Shown here: piece by piece, positions 8,109 through 17,360 of the stretch | Numbering within the stretch: the first letter of the stretch is position 1 | Layout: the number at the start of each line of letters is the position of its first letter | NCBI GenBank assembly: GCA_019247695.1 | Contig: JAFBAP010000019.1 | Coordinates: 1 to 63,894 of the forward strand | Source of the DNA: Verrucomicrobiota bacterium | GTDB lineage: Bacteria > Verrucomicrobiota > Verrucomicrobiia > Chthoniobacterales > JAFAMB01 | Reading direction: 5' to 3' | Length of the DNA stretch: 63,894 nucleotides | Notes under the pieces: model-generated | Databases searched by the model: none | Seen by the model: only the letters and a program-made list of their open reading frames with translations | What the model was told of the DNA's origin: nothing | Translations under genes and position numbers: made by a program

Positions 8109-10454
8109 TCAGGACTTTGTTAGACCGAGAACATCCGCGACGGTTTTAAGATCGTTTTGATTGTTAACTTTAACCGCCGTCCAGCTCTCTTTGATCGCTC
8201 GTTTGTCAGAAGCCCGCAGATGCCATGACAAGGGTGGACGTACGTTGCCGGGCGGAACCCTGAAGCTGACGATCTCCAACTTGGTCGGCTCGGACTTTGA
8301 CTCCCAGAGTTTTTTGAGCAGAACAAACTCGCGCCAAGCCGTCGCGCTGTGCACCGAGCCTTGCATATTCGCAAACGTTAAGAACGGCGCCTCAAATTGG
8401 AAAACGGCCCCTTGCTGCCCAGGGTTCTGCGACTCGGCAACTTGAGCTGGATCCGAAGGAAAAGCGCTGATGGTGATAATTAGAATCTTTTTCGGACGTG
8501 ATTTGTTGCTGTCCTCCAATTTTCCCAAACCGTCGGCCAGCCACGCCATCAGACCGCCCAGCCCTGAACCTTCGTGATAACCGCCATCTACCAAATGCCA
8601 GCGCTCCGAGTCACGCAGGGGGTGTTTGGCCTGCAAATCCTGACTCGACGTTGGTTTTGCGTCGCCGCGCAACGCATCCGCTTCCAACGGTCGCGCCGCC
8701 GGGGACACATAAGTGAAAGTTGACGAGAGCCTTGCCGCAGTCGAAATCAGAATGTCTACGTCACGGTAGGTGTTTAAGAATTCGAGGGCTCCGACGGGGG
8801 CGCCGTTATGTGGCGGGCGCAGGTCATCGCAAGGGACCGTGGAGAATGCGAGTCGCTGGCCTGTTTCAACAACGGTCGCATTGAAAATGATCGCCGGGCG
8901 GATTCCTTTTGCTGCATCCTCCTGCCACTCTCGTAAGTGGACTTTGTCCAACCGCCCGAACGGTTCATTGCCGCGGCCGTCGCTCTTGCTCCGATGCTTA
9001 TGGCATCCGACATTTCTCATCCAGGCCCGTTCCAGTCCCCTGCCCCGATCATCGAAAATCTTGCGGACCAAGAACGGCGCCACGGCCCGAACCAGGTCGT
9101 TGTACGCGAATCCTTGCGTTGCCCCGCTGAGGCTGGAAGCAGAAGCCGCTTCTCTGACGCGCTCAAGCCATTCTTTACGGATTGGACCTTGATGTTCGGA
9201 TCCGTCCTTGGGGTAAGCGGCTGCGAAAAACATACTGCCCACCGATCCCCCTGAAACTCCGCTTAAAAGTTTCACCGCGCGCGAGAAGCTGCATTTACAT
9301 CCGCTTCCAAACTGTTCCTCCAGGCCCGTCAATACTTCGGCCGTCCACACTGCCGCCTGGATCCCGCCGCCCGCCGCCGCAACCAGGATGACTGGTTCAT
9401 CCCTGTCCGCGGCGCGTCCTAAAACATCGGCCGGGGTTGGAGGCTCGAAGCCATTACGGCTCGAAGGCACGATCTTGTAGTAGTGATCCGTTTTCGGGTG
9501 AAAGGCGGCAAAGAAAAGGCAGAATCCTATCGGCGCCAGCAACGGAACCCGGTACAACTCCAGGAAAAAGCTGAGTCCCGATAATGCCCAAGTCAGCACT
9601 GCCAGCAGCAGCAGTACATAGCCTAGCGGGACCAGGTGAACGCGGCGGCACAGCCGATAAAAAATCGCCGTCACACCCAAGCCGCATGCCGCCCCCAAGT
9701 GATCAAGCTCGACGGGGTACTGCCCCGGACCCCGACTTATGTACCCTCGAAGGGTGTCGGGTGGAAGGTGTCCCCGGAGCCAGTCGCGGGCCGACGCGAG
9801 TCCCATGTATAGCCCCGAGACGTCTTTCGGCACTTCTTTTGCCGGACCGGTCGTCTTGTGCAGGTAGAACACGACCAATTGGAGCCCTCCCCAAATGAGC
9901 AGCCCCGCCGCGAGCCCCCCCATGAGCCCGATGATGATGCCGGCGCGCTTTGGCCGTCGATCCTTTCCTGAGTGGTCCGGAGCATCGAAGCAGCCTGACG
10001 CCCAGCATGCCACGACCGCGTTGATTAAGATGCCGGCCCAGACCGCCGCGCCGATCAGGCGCTGCCATAGAACAGGCGTTACAACTTCCTCGCTTGCTTC
10101 GACGCGGAGGCCGCCTAATTGCATATCAAGCGTCGCGGTCATGTAAATGCTCATCCCACACAGCACAATCAAAAATCCCACGGCGATCGCTGCCCAACAG
10201 CTGGTCAGGTCATAAGCTCCGATCAGCAAGGATTTAAGGTTATTAGTCGCCAGAAATGGCAGGAGTGCCGCAAAGATCGCTAACGCCGTGAGCGGCACGC
10301 GCGCGAAATAAAAGACTGGCGTTATTTGATACAGCATGAGGCTGACCACGACGCAGAACGCGAGAGCACCGGTTAGCCAGACGAATCTGCCGGCGCCGGC
10401 GGTGGGTTGGGGAACGTCGGCCGGCACTGCTTGGACATTCACAGGGATACTCAT
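8109..10454 (-). CDS. Membrane-anchored patatin-like phospholipase
   Basis: 781 aa from the ATG at 10452-10454, which overlaps the upstream stop as ATGA; the longer frame to 10499 is less likely. The N-terminal 320 residues hold about seven hydrophobic segments. The C-terminal half is patatin-like: oxyanion-hole glycines in AAAGGGIQA (about 359-367), the nucleophile elbow GVSGG with Ser near 401, and the catalytic-Asp motif VDGGYHEGSG near the C-terminal third. It is therefore probably a serine-aspartate acyl hydrolase acting on membrane lipids from the cytoplasmic face. It is coupled to a lectin-like small protein (10451-10927). Substrate and trigger are unknown. Confidence 0.8.
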   Translation of the reverse strand: MSIPVNVQAVPADVPQPTAGAGRFVWLTGALAFCVVVSLMLYQITPVFYFARVPLTALAIFAALLPFLATNNLKSLLIGAYDLTSCWAAIAVGFLIVLCGMSIYMTATLDMQLGGLRVEASEEVVTPVLWQRLIGAAVWAGILINAVVACWASGCFDAPDHSGKDRRPKRAGIIIGLMGGLAAGLLIWGGLQLVVFYLHKTTGPAKEVPKDVSGLYMGLASARDWLRGHLPPDTLRGYISRGPGQYPVELDHLGAACGLGVTAIFYRLCRRVHLVPLGYVLLLLAVLTWALSGLSFFLELYRVPLLAPIGFCLFFAAFHPKTDHYYKIVPSSRNGFEPPTPADVLGRAADRDEPVILVAAAGGGIQAAVWTAEVLTGLEEQFGSGCKCSFSRAVKLLSGVSGGSVGSMFFAAAYPKDGSEHQGPIRKEWLERVREAASASSLSGATQGFAYNDLVRAVAPFLVRKIFDDRGRGLERAWMRNVGCHKHRSKSDGRGNEPFGRLDKVHLREWQEDAAKGIRPAIIFNATVVETGQRLAFSTVPCDDLRPPHNGAPVGALEFLNTYRDVDILISTAARLSSTFTYVSPAARPLEADALRGDAKPTSSQDLQAKHPLRDSERWHLVDGGYHEGSGLGGLMAWLADGLGKLEDSNKSRPKKILIITISAFPSDPAQVAESQNPGQQGAVFQFEAPFLTFANMQGSVHSATAWREFVLLKKLWESKSEPTKLEIVSFRVPPGNVRPPLSWHLRASDKRAIKESWTAVKVNNQNDLKTVADVLGLTKS

Positions 10455-10927
10455 CGAATCCGGGTAATGACAACGGTTAAACAGCCAAAGTTGTTCCAAT
10501 AAAAACCTCTGGCGTCATTCGCAAAAAGGATGAGCCGACCCTCGGCGTTAAATGGCACCAGCTTCGGACCGCTGCCGATGAAAAACGGGTGGTTCGTGGG
10601 CCGGTCAATGGCGCCTGCTAACGCAAACCAATTCGCGTCCGGCAAAGGTTTGCATTTACGGAAACGCTCCTGAATCGGCGCGATCAAACTCCTTGCGTAG
10701 CCGTCGGGCCCGGACGGAATGAAGAAATCGATCCACCGTTGGTCGGGCAACACGTAAAATTCATACTCCGATCCTCGCGTTACCTGTAACGGGGTCAGAT
10801 TTGCCGGACACCGCGCGTACGCAATCACCACCGCGGAATCGCCGATGGGCAGGTTCTCGCGTTCTGACGAGCCGCAAGGCGCAGGTTTGCTCTGATGAAA
10901 GGTAACGGCGGACCTGAAGGCGTTCAC
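10451..10927 (-). CDS. Small protein with LecA-like (PA-IL-type) sugar-binding fold
   Basis: 158 aa with a GTG start at 10925-10927 and no strong ribosome site, so the exact N-terminus is uncertain. The C-terminal 100 residues read like a LecA/PA-IL-type beta-sandwich: WIDFFIPSGPDGY, then ALAGAID and FFIGSGPKLVPFN, then GRLILFANDARGFYWNNFG ending in a beta strand (LTVVIT). In the LecA family such Asn/Asp-rich loops near the C-terminus bind calcium and galactose. No clear signal peptide is seen. Its stop overlaps the patatin start by four bases, so the two are co-translated. The fold call is from pattern; ligand and partner function are inference. Confidence 0.5.
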   Translation of the reverse strand: MNAFRSAVTFHQSKPAPCGSSERENLPIGDSAVVIAYARCPANLTPLQVTRGSEYEFYVLPDQRWIDFFIPSGPDGYARSLIAPIQERFRKCKPLPDANWFALAGAIDRPTNHPFFIGSGPKLVPFNAEGRLILFANDARGFYWNNFGCLTVVITRIR

Positions 10928-11181
10928 TGACGGTAACGGGTTGGATCTGGTGTAGACCGGACAAAGCGTACACGGAAAACGTTGGTGAGAGTATACGCAT
11001 TTCTACGTACAAGGCCGGCAGGCGCCCGTCACGGGATCTCCTGTAAGGTGATGGAGCTCTATCGGACTAAGAAGGAACAGCCACGGGTGTCAAACGAGCA
11101 GGTTTTGAGGACGACTTTTCCACAACTTTTCGCATGCCTTTTGCCTGCTTGCCGCTATGGGGTAAGACCACGATTGATCGG

Positions 11182-11898
11182 TTAGTCCTCATCACCCGGA
11201 CCAAGATTTTCGACGACGCGCCTGATCGACGCCTCAAGCGCTGGAACATCCTGTTGGACTGTCTGCCAGACGCGCTCTAATTGAACGTCGAAGTAGCCGT
11301 GGATCAGCCGGGTTCTCATGGCGCTGATTTTCTGCCAAGGAATCTCCGAATAAGCCTCTTTCAATTGCGGGCTCAGCCGGCTGACCGCCTCGCCGATAAT
11401 TTCGAGACCTCGGATGACCGAGTCCTGGATCTCTTCCCGTCGGAAAAAATCCTCGCGCCTCGACCCTTGGCGATGAATCTTCGCGAGCGCATCCTGTATG
11501 TGCCCTAAATAATCACGATCTCGAAGTTGTGGACTCATCGACGGCTTGCGTTCGGTTTCTTTCCATGCCTCCAGCGGGCACGCCTCGGAAACAACCCGCC
11601 TTCGAAAACGCTGCGATAAGTCTTCCGGCGTTCGAAGGTCAACGGCTAGGCCCAACTGGTTTTTTAGCTCGAGTTCCGCCCCGGAAAGCGCAAGCAGTGA
11701 GGTGCCCGGACGCGCGTCGACCAACAGGTCGATGTCGCTGTCGGGTCGATGCGTCCCATGCAAAACGGAACCAAAAAGGCGCGGATTGCTCAGCCCGTGC
11801 CTGGCCAGGATCCGGAGAATTTCGGCACGATGCTTTTCGAAAAGCTCCTGATAATCTCCTTTTTCCCGGGGTGAAGGCCACTCTCCCGATCTGTCCAT
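11182..11898 (-). CDS. MNT nucleotidyltransferase-HEPN fusion protein (MntA-HepT-like)
   Basis: 238 aa. Residues 15-110 form a minimal nucleotidyltransferase: GSVLHGTHRPDSDIDLLV gives GS (43-44) and the metal aspartates 55 and 57, with a third at 87. Residues 125-235 form a HEPN domain ending with the R-x4-H-x-Y motif (Arg195, His200, Tyr202; RTRLIHGY). In separate-gene systems the HEPN protein is an RNase toxin whose motif tyrosine is AMPylated by the MNT antitoxin. Here the two lie in one open frame with no stop between them. An internal ATG (codon 121, 11536-11538) could also make a free HEPN protein. Single gene, no operon partner. Confidence 0.8.
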   Translation of the reverse strand: MDRSGEWPSPREKGDYQELFEKHRAEILRILARHGLSNPRLFGSVLHGTHRPDSDIDLLVDARPGTSLLALSGAELELKNQLGLAVDLRTPEDLSQRFRRRVVSEACPLEAWKETERKPSMSPQLRDRDYLGHIQDALAKIHRQGSRREDFFRREEIQDSVIRGLEIIGEAVSRLSPQLKEAYSEIPWQKISAMRTRLIHGYFDVQLERVWQTVQQDVPALEASIRRVVENLGPGDED

Positions 11899-12304
11899 TG
11901 GCTGTAAACCTATAAAAAGAAGTTCGGGCAGGCAAGGGCATAGTTTTTACTACAATGACTGCGCGGCGACGGACATCGTTGATCCCTGCGTCGTTCAGGC
12001 CGCGTTTGCTGATCTGCACTCAAACCCCCACCCTTCACCCAGGCGTAGTCAGTGAGAAGCCGGGCCATTCATAGAGGCGCAATGGAATTTCTGATGGCCG
12101 TGCGTGGCCGAGGGACCCGTTGCCACGCCGCACTTCCTGAACACGCCTGCAATTGAGCCGCTCAAGGCAGAAACAGGAAGCCGGATTTTTTCTATGCCGG
12201 ACCGGAGGGAGTTTCCGAAATTGCCATTTGACCTACCTATATTGGATGGACGACGGGTACAGGAGTTCGCCTGAACACACCTCATAGCATTACGGAATCA
12301 CCCC
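11899..12304. other. Intergenic region, 406 bp
   Basis: This gap separates the start of the leftward MNT-HEPN gene from the rightward small membrane protein. It must contain both promoters, but no convincing -35/-10 pair stood out by eye. Short frames on both strands have no family resemblance and were not called. Confidence 0.5.
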
Positions 12305-12601
12305 ATGCACTTTCCCACCCTCAACCCCTTAACGGCCGCCGCTGTCTTCGTGGCCACAGCCGCTACTGACGCCGTCTACGTCCGGTTCACATCAGCCGTT
12401 GTCGCCCGCCGGAGGCTTTCGGCCGCAAACTGGAGTGGCGTGTGGTACCTCCTCTCTTCGTATGCTGTCATCAGCTACACCAACAATTGGCTTTATGTGT
12501 GCTTCGCGGCCCTCGGTTCCTGGGTCGGGGCCTTTGTGTCTCTTACGTTCCTTCATAGCATGCCCGCCGCGCGCGGACCAGCGGGACCGCGGGTCGAATG
12601 A
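12305..12601 (+). CDS. Small conserved membrane protein
   Basis: 98 aa with three hydrophobic stretches: about 9-25 (LTAAAVFVATAATDAVYV), 45-60 (VWYLLSSYAVISYT) and 62-85 (WLYVCFAALGSWVGAFVSL). The TDAVYV...RR.SAANWSGVWYLLSS pattern recalls short uncharacterised inner-membrane proteins found in many phyla; no function is known. ATG at 12305 follows a short AT-rich leader. It is a single gene upstream of IS21 debris. Confidence 0.6.
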   Translation: MHFPTLNPLTAAAVFVATAATDAVYVRFTSAVVARRRLSAANWSGVWYLLSSYAVISYTNNWLYVCFAALGSWVGAFVSLTFLHSMPAARGPAGPRVE

Positions 12602-12710
12602 GGGGCTGCGCCAGGAATGTGATCGACCACGCGTTGGGGTTTCGGTAGGGTTCGTGGCCAGAAACTTCGGAGAAAGACGGCATGGTTCTGCGGATTGTCG
12701 CCGGCGTAGT

Positions 12711-12895
12711 GCCGAGCGCGCCACCCGTTTCCAAGAAGAGCAGGGTTGCTTGCGGCCCCTGCGGGTCGAGCCGCTGCCCGAGTACGACGAAGAGGCCGTG
12801 GGCGTGAGCCGCGAAGCGCTGGTGCGGGTGGGTCGACAAGCCTACTCGGTGCCCGCCCGCTTTGTGGGCAAACTGCTGCGGGCGCGTGTCCGTTT
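12711..12895 (+). pseudogene. IS21-family IstA transposase C-terminal remnant
   Basis: In one frame the sequence encodes the end of an IstA-like integrase: RFQEEQGCLRPL, then REALVRVGRQAYSVPARFVG and KLLRARVRF. The YSVP..FVGK block is the conserved beta-barrel segment that follows the DDE core in IS21 transposases. The catalytic core, IstB and terminal repeats are missing. The remnant ends about 90 bases before the sigma-factor start, so an IS-associated deletion may have shaped the promoter region of the sigma/kinase operon. Confidence 0.65.
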
Positions 12896-12985
12896 TCTCG
12901 GGGAAAGTACACCGCCCCGGGGCACCTTTTTTTCTTTCAGGCACCGATCCGTTCCGATATCCTAATCCAAGCGAGGAATTCAGAC

Positions 12986-13756
12986 GTGCGGCTGGATCAG
13001 AGTTCACCGGCAGGCGGCGCTAACCGCTTTCACACCACTCGATGGAGCGTGGTGCTGCTTTCAGCCAAGAGTCAAGCACCCGATTGCAACGAGGCTTTTG
13101 CGAAGCTATGCACGTTGTACTGGTACCCGCTCTACGGATTCATTCGACATCTTGGATATTCACCAGAAGATGCGCAGGATTTAGCTCAGGGCTTTTTCCT
13201 GCACCTGGTCGAACGTAAGACATTAAAACGTGTTGATCGATCAAAAGGGAAATTTCGATCTTTTCTGCTGGCATCACTGCAGAATTACCTATCGAACGAG
13301 GCAGAGCGTGCGCGTTGTCTCAAGCGAGGCGGAGGAGCGAAATTTGTTTATTTGGATATCGAACGCGCTGAGGAACGCTACAGTATGGAACCCGTCGAAA
13401 CGCTGACGCCGGAAAAGATCTTTGATGCCAGGTGGGCAATGGCTTTGCTCGGTGAGGCGATGAACAGACTAAGCCGAGAATATTCAGCCCAAGGAAAAGC
13501 AACCACGTTCGAAGCATTGAAGGCGTTCCTTGACCCGATCAACTGCAAAGAGGTTCGGACGTACGAAGATGTCGCGGACCAACTCAGAATCAGCGTCGGC
13601 TCGCTTAAGACGCTGATCCATCGGCTGCGTAAACAGTACACCGATTCTGTGCGGGAGGAGATTAGCCGTACGCTTGCCGACCAGGCAGATGTGGACGCAG
13701 AGATTCACGCGCTCTGCGAAGCTTTAATTGCCGCCGAAGGATGGATCAGTCTTTGA
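12986..13756 (+). CDS. ECF-like RNA polymerase sigma factor, intact
   Basis: 256 aa from GTG 12986, chosen because GAGGAA lies seven bases upstream (12973-12978); the open frame runs further back into IS debris. Region 2 spans about 19-105 (TTRWSVVLLSAK, LYWYPLYGFI, EDAQDLAQGFF, GKFRSFLLASLQNYL). Region 4 lies near 170-215, with the helix-turn-helix TYEDVADQLRISVGSLKTLI. It should direct RNA polymerase to a specific promoter set. It overlaps the kinase gene by 16 bases, implying coupled synthesis, so kinase control of this sigma is plausible (inference). No anti-sigma factor is present. Confidence 0.85.
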   Translation: MRLDQSSPAGGANRFHTTRWSVVLLSAKSQAPDCNEAFAKLCTLYWYPLYGFIRHLGYSPEDAQDLAQGFFLHLVERKTLKRVDRSKGKFRSFLLASLQNYLSNEAERARCLKRGGGAKFVYLDIERAEERYSMEPVETLTPEKIFDARWAMALLGEAMNRLSREYSAQGKATTFEALKAFLDPINCKEVRTYEDVADQLRISVGSLKTLIHRLRKQYTDSVREEISRTLADQADVDAEIHALCEALIAAEGWISL

Positions 13757-16560
13757 ACGTGGAGCCCGCGGATCCTGGGAAGGAGCCGCGTAAAAACGAC
13801 GACCTAAGCCCGCGAGAAATCCGCGTCTGCCCGACCTGCGGAACTAAGTTGCCCGAAGCAACGAAATTCTGTCCGGTGTGCATGCTGCGCCAAGCTCTGG
13901 GCCGGGAGGGTAAGCCCGGCGAGCCGGCTTTAGAACGTGCGGTCGAACCCACACGGGAGTTGGTATCACACCATTTCGAACACTATGAACTAGCGGTCGG
14001 CGAGGACGGGAAACCCATTGAGCTGGGTCGGGGCGCGATGGGCGTATCCTATAAAGCATTCGATGTTGATTTGCGGGTGCCTGTAACCCTGAAGCTAATC
14101 AGCGAGAAATATGTTGGCGACGAATCGGCGCGACTTCGCTTTTTGCGCGAAGCACGAGCTGCAGCCAAGGTGCGACACACGAATGTCGCCTCGGTGTTCC
14201 ACCTGGGGAGGAGCAGCGGCAAGTACTTCTATGCGATGGAGTTTGTGGATGGGGAGACACTGGAGAGTCTCGTCGCGCGCTCTGGCTGTCTTGGTGTGAA
14301 TCTATCGCTGGAAATTGTAACGCAGGTCGCCGCCGGTTTGGCTGCCATCGATGAACAGCATTTGGTCCACCGCGATATAAAACCAACGAACATCATCGTA
14401 AAGTTGAAGGACGACGATCGTGTAACGGCAAAGATTATTGACCTTGGACTGGCGAAGACCGTCGGGGACTCCTCTTCTGAATCTTCGATCTCGGTGCTTG
14501 GAGGATTTGCCGGCACACCGGAATTCGCCAGTCCGGAACAGTTCGCCGGAGTAGGGGTCGATGTTCGTTCCGATCTATACTCGCTTGGGGTGACGCTTTG
14601 GGAGATGCTGGCCGGCCAGACGCCTTTCAGGGGCTCCCCCGCAGAATTGATGCACGAGCATCTGCATGCGGCTTTACCGCTGGAACAGGTGAAAGATATC
14701 CCGCGGCCGTTCGTCGTCCTGCTTGAGGCGCTGTTGCAGAAAAATCCTGCCGAACGCCCACAGAGCCCTGCCGAGCTTCTAGCCCTGCTGCACGCATTGA
14801 GAGGGGATCTGCAGGCGGAGGATCAACTTGACAAGGGAAGCCTTGTCGGCCCTATCTCGGGAAGACAGAGATCGCGATGGCGCGGCAGGAAGGGACGCAT
14901 TGCGGGCGTCGCCCTTCTGCTCCTTGCGACGGCAGGAATGGTTTACTGGTTTGTCACGAAAAATGTTTGGCCTATTGTCAACACCAAGTCTGTAGCGGTG
15001 CTTCCGTTTGACAACTTTAGCAACAGCGAGGAAAACTCCTATTTCAGCGAGGGTCTTACCTCCGAAGTGATTTTTCAGCTCTCTAAGGTCGCTGACCTCC
15101 GCGTGATCTCACGCCAATCCGTTCTACGGTACCAAGATGCTCCAATTGAACGCCACAAGAGCCTAAACGAGATCGGCCGGGAACTAGGCGTTGCAGCGAT
15201 TCTCGAAAGCAGCGTTCAGCGGATCGATGATAGGGTAAAGATTATCACCGTCCTATACGATACCCGCACGAACAGGCGCATCTGGGGAGCGTCTTACGAC
15301 CGCGAGATGAAAGACATCTTCGCCATTCAAAGCGATGTTGCCGAGCAAATCGCTACCGCCCTCCAAGCCAGGCTATCGGGAGAGGAGCGGGCCGGTATCC
15401 GGCACAAACCAACCGAAAGCCTTGTCGCCTACGATTTTTACCTGCGCGGCTGGGGACTTTACCAGTTTTATCGAAAGGACGAGAACGAGAAGGCGATCGG
15501 TTTGTTCAAACAGGCTTTAGAGGCTGACCCGAAATTCGCACTGGCCTACACCGGCCTCGCCGACGCTTATATAGAACGGGTGCAGCGGTTCCATGGTGAA
15601 GAGTTCTGGTCAGATTCTGCCGTCGACCTGGGTCAGCAAGCCGTCGCTCTGGATTCGAAGGAAGTCCGCGGCTATACCGAGCTGGCGCGGGCCTTCCTTA
15701 ACAAAGGTTGGCCTGAGAGAGCGCATGAGCCAATTCGCAGAGCACTCGAATTAAACCCAAGTGATTGGCGGGCAAACCGCTTCGCGGCCGAGGAGCTCTA
15801 TGGGACCGGACGGTACGACCAAATGTATGCGTATCTGAGGAAGTGTTTTGCCGTAAACCCCAACGACTCCTACGCGCCTGACCTTATGGGATACATTTGC
15901 TGGATGGTCGGTGAAAATGAGTTGGCGGAAAAGTGGATGCAGCGGGCGATCGACGTGGAATTCGATTCACAAAGGCGTCTGATAATAGAATGCGAGCGGT
16001 TGGTGCTCCGGGGCGACTACGCGGCGGCAGTGCCTGGTCTAAGACAATTACCGAAAGGCTTTTATGGTGACGCATTCAGCGCTTCGGGCTTGTTGATTGA
16101 TTGTTTGCTTCATCTAAAAGATTGGCCGGCGTTGCTGGAGCTAATCATCGATTTGAAACAAGCCGGTGACACCAGAAAAGGCCTCGTTCCGGGGACGCTC
16201 CTCATGCCGGAGGCCCTCGCGTTGCGCGCTCTCGGACGGGAGACCGAGGCAAGGCAAAGCGCGGAGCGCTGCGAAGCCATGGCCAGGGACCATCTGAGAA
16301 TGAAGAAGTACGACGAACACTGGAGCCATTGGATGTTGGCCTTTTGCGCTCGGTTTCTCGGGCGTAAGGAAGAAGCCTACCAACATATGCACGAGTCTTT
16401 CGTGAATGGAGACGTGGGCTTTCTGGGTTGGTTGCCTGATGGTCCTTCTCTCCAGGTCTTCAAACCAGACCGGGAGTTCCAAGCGACTCTTGCTGAGAGG
16501 GACAAGCGAAACGTTGGAAAACGCGCCCGGATTCTCCTAATCGAGAAAAGTCAGCAATAG
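13741..16560 (+). CDS. Transmembrane Ser/Thr protein kinase with TolB-like and TPR regions
   Basis: 939 aa. A zinc-ribbon CPTC...CPVC (30-47) comes first. The kinase domain (about 82-350) has glycine loop GRGAMG (97-102), Lys118, HRDIKPTN (210-217) and an unusual DLG in place of DFG (234-236). One membrane span follows at about 387-405. The region after it starts SVAVLPFDNFSNSEENSYF and matches the TolB-like domain of adenylate cyclase and kinase fusions (418-525), and TPR-type helices fill 535-900. The topology suggests a cytoplasmic kinase with an external TPR sensor. It starts 16 bases inside the sigma-factor gene. Confidence 0.88.
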   Translation: MDQSLNVEPADPGKEPRKNDDLSPREIRVCPTCGTKLPEATKFCPVCMLRQALGREGKPGEPALERAVEPTRELVSHHFEHYELAVGEDGKPIELGRGAMGVSYKAFDVDLRVPVTLKLISEKYVGDESARLRFLREARAAAKVRHTNVASVFHLGRSSGKYFYAMEFVDGETLESLVARSGCLGVNLSLEIVTQVAAGLAAIDEQHLVHRDIKPTNIIVKLKDDDRVTAKIIDLGLAKTVGDSSSESSISVLGGFAGTPEFASPEQFAGVGVDVRSDLYSLGVTLWEMLAGQTPFRGSPAELMHEHLHAALPLEQVKDIPRPFVVLLEALLQKNPAERPQSPAELLALLHALRGDLQAEDQLDKGSLVGPISGRQRSRWRGRKGRIAGVALLLLATAGMVYWFVTKNVWPIVNTKSVAVLPFDNFSNSEENSYFSEGLTSEVIFQLSKVADLRVISRQSVLRYQDAPIERHKSLNEIGRELGVAAILESSVQRIDDRVKIITVLYDTRTNRRIWGASYDREMKDIFAIQSDVAEQIATALQARLSGEERAGIRHKPTESLVAYDFYLRGWGLYQFYRKDENEKAIGLFKQALEADPKFALAYTGLADAYIERVQRFHGEEFWSDSAVDLGQQAVALDSKEVRGYTELARAFLNKGWPERAHEPIRRALELNPSDWRANRFAAEELYGTGRYDQMYAYLRKCFAVNPNDSYAPDLMGYICWMVGENELAEKWMQRAIDVEFDSQRRLIIECERLVLRGDYAAAVPGLRQLPKGFYGDAFSASGLLIDCLLHLKDWPALLELIIDLKQAGDTRKGLVPGTLLMPEALALRALGRETEARQSAERCEAMARDHLRMKKYDEHWSHWMLAFCARFLGRKEEAYQHMHESFVNGDVGFLGWLPDGPSLQVFKPDREFQATLAERDKRNVGKRARILLIEKSQQ

Positions 16561-16691
16561 CGCAAGGTTCAATCTTTTTGCACAAGGCCTGAAACTCTGG
16601 CCTGCCAATCCGTGTGTACCAGTAAAGAAGACCAACCATCTCGGCCGGTCGAAGTAAATGGTCCAAAGAAACAGCGATTTAAGGCTTACGC

Positions 16692-17276
16692 ATGAAATAC
16701 GAAACTATTTTTTCCAGGCAACTCACGAAATTCAATCCAGTCTTCGAAAGAAGCCTCCGAACAGTCGTCGCCCGGCGTATTTTCCCCCTATCACTGCTCA
16801 CGCTCGCCGCTCTTACCGGCCTGCCCCTGAGGGCGCAGGAATCCTCGGTCAACGCTGACAGTCAAACCCAACTCAGCACGTTCACCGATCACGGTCTCGA
16901 GGGTGTCTGGGACGTGACCGTGACGATTCGCGACGCGAACGGGAACCCTCTTCTCCCCCCCTTTCACGCCATGAACATGTACATTCGTGGCGGCCAGTTC
17001 GAAGAATTCGGCGCGCGTACGCCTCCCTCTCAGAGGGGACCTGGCATGGGCGTGTGGCAACGCGAGGGTAGCGGTAGTTATAGGGCCGAGTTGGAGTTTT
17101 TCCGGTTCAACGCCGACGGTACCTTTGCCGGTACCCAGAAAGTCACGCGGACGATCGCGCTAAGCGCCGGAAAGGATAGCTTTACCTCGAGCGCCCAGAT
17201 CCAAATATTGGATATCAATGGACAACTAATTCCCCCGATCGGGTATGCGACCGAAACAGCGACTCGGTTCCAATAG
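16692..17276 (+). CDS. Secreted protein of unknown function
   Basis: 194 aa. A long N-terminal signal is likely: a basic stretch, then the hydrophobic IFPLSLLTLAALTGLPLRAQ with cleavage near residue 50. The mature part is about 145 residues of beta-rich sequence (GLEGVWDVTVTIRDANG, GSYRAELEFFRFNADGTFAG, FTSSAQIQILD) that resembles small lipocalin-like beta-barrels, though no family is certain. It is followed 84 bases later by another exported protein, and the two may form a unit. Confidence 0.65.
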   Translation: MKYETIFSRQLTKFNPVFERSLRTVVARRIFPLSLLTLAALTGLPLRAQESSVNADSQTQLSTFTDHGLEGVWDVTVTIRDANGNPLLPPFHAMNMYIRGGQFEEFGARTPPSQRGPGMGVWQREGSGSYRAELEFFRFNADGTFAGTQKVTRTIALSAGKDSFTSSAQIQILDINGQLIPPIGYATETATRFQ

Positions 17277-17360
17277 AAAAGGCTGAGGTCTGGCAACGAT
17301 TCGCCGGAAACTGGGCGCAGAACTTTCGGCGACGCACACCCTAAACCCCCAACGCAAACC

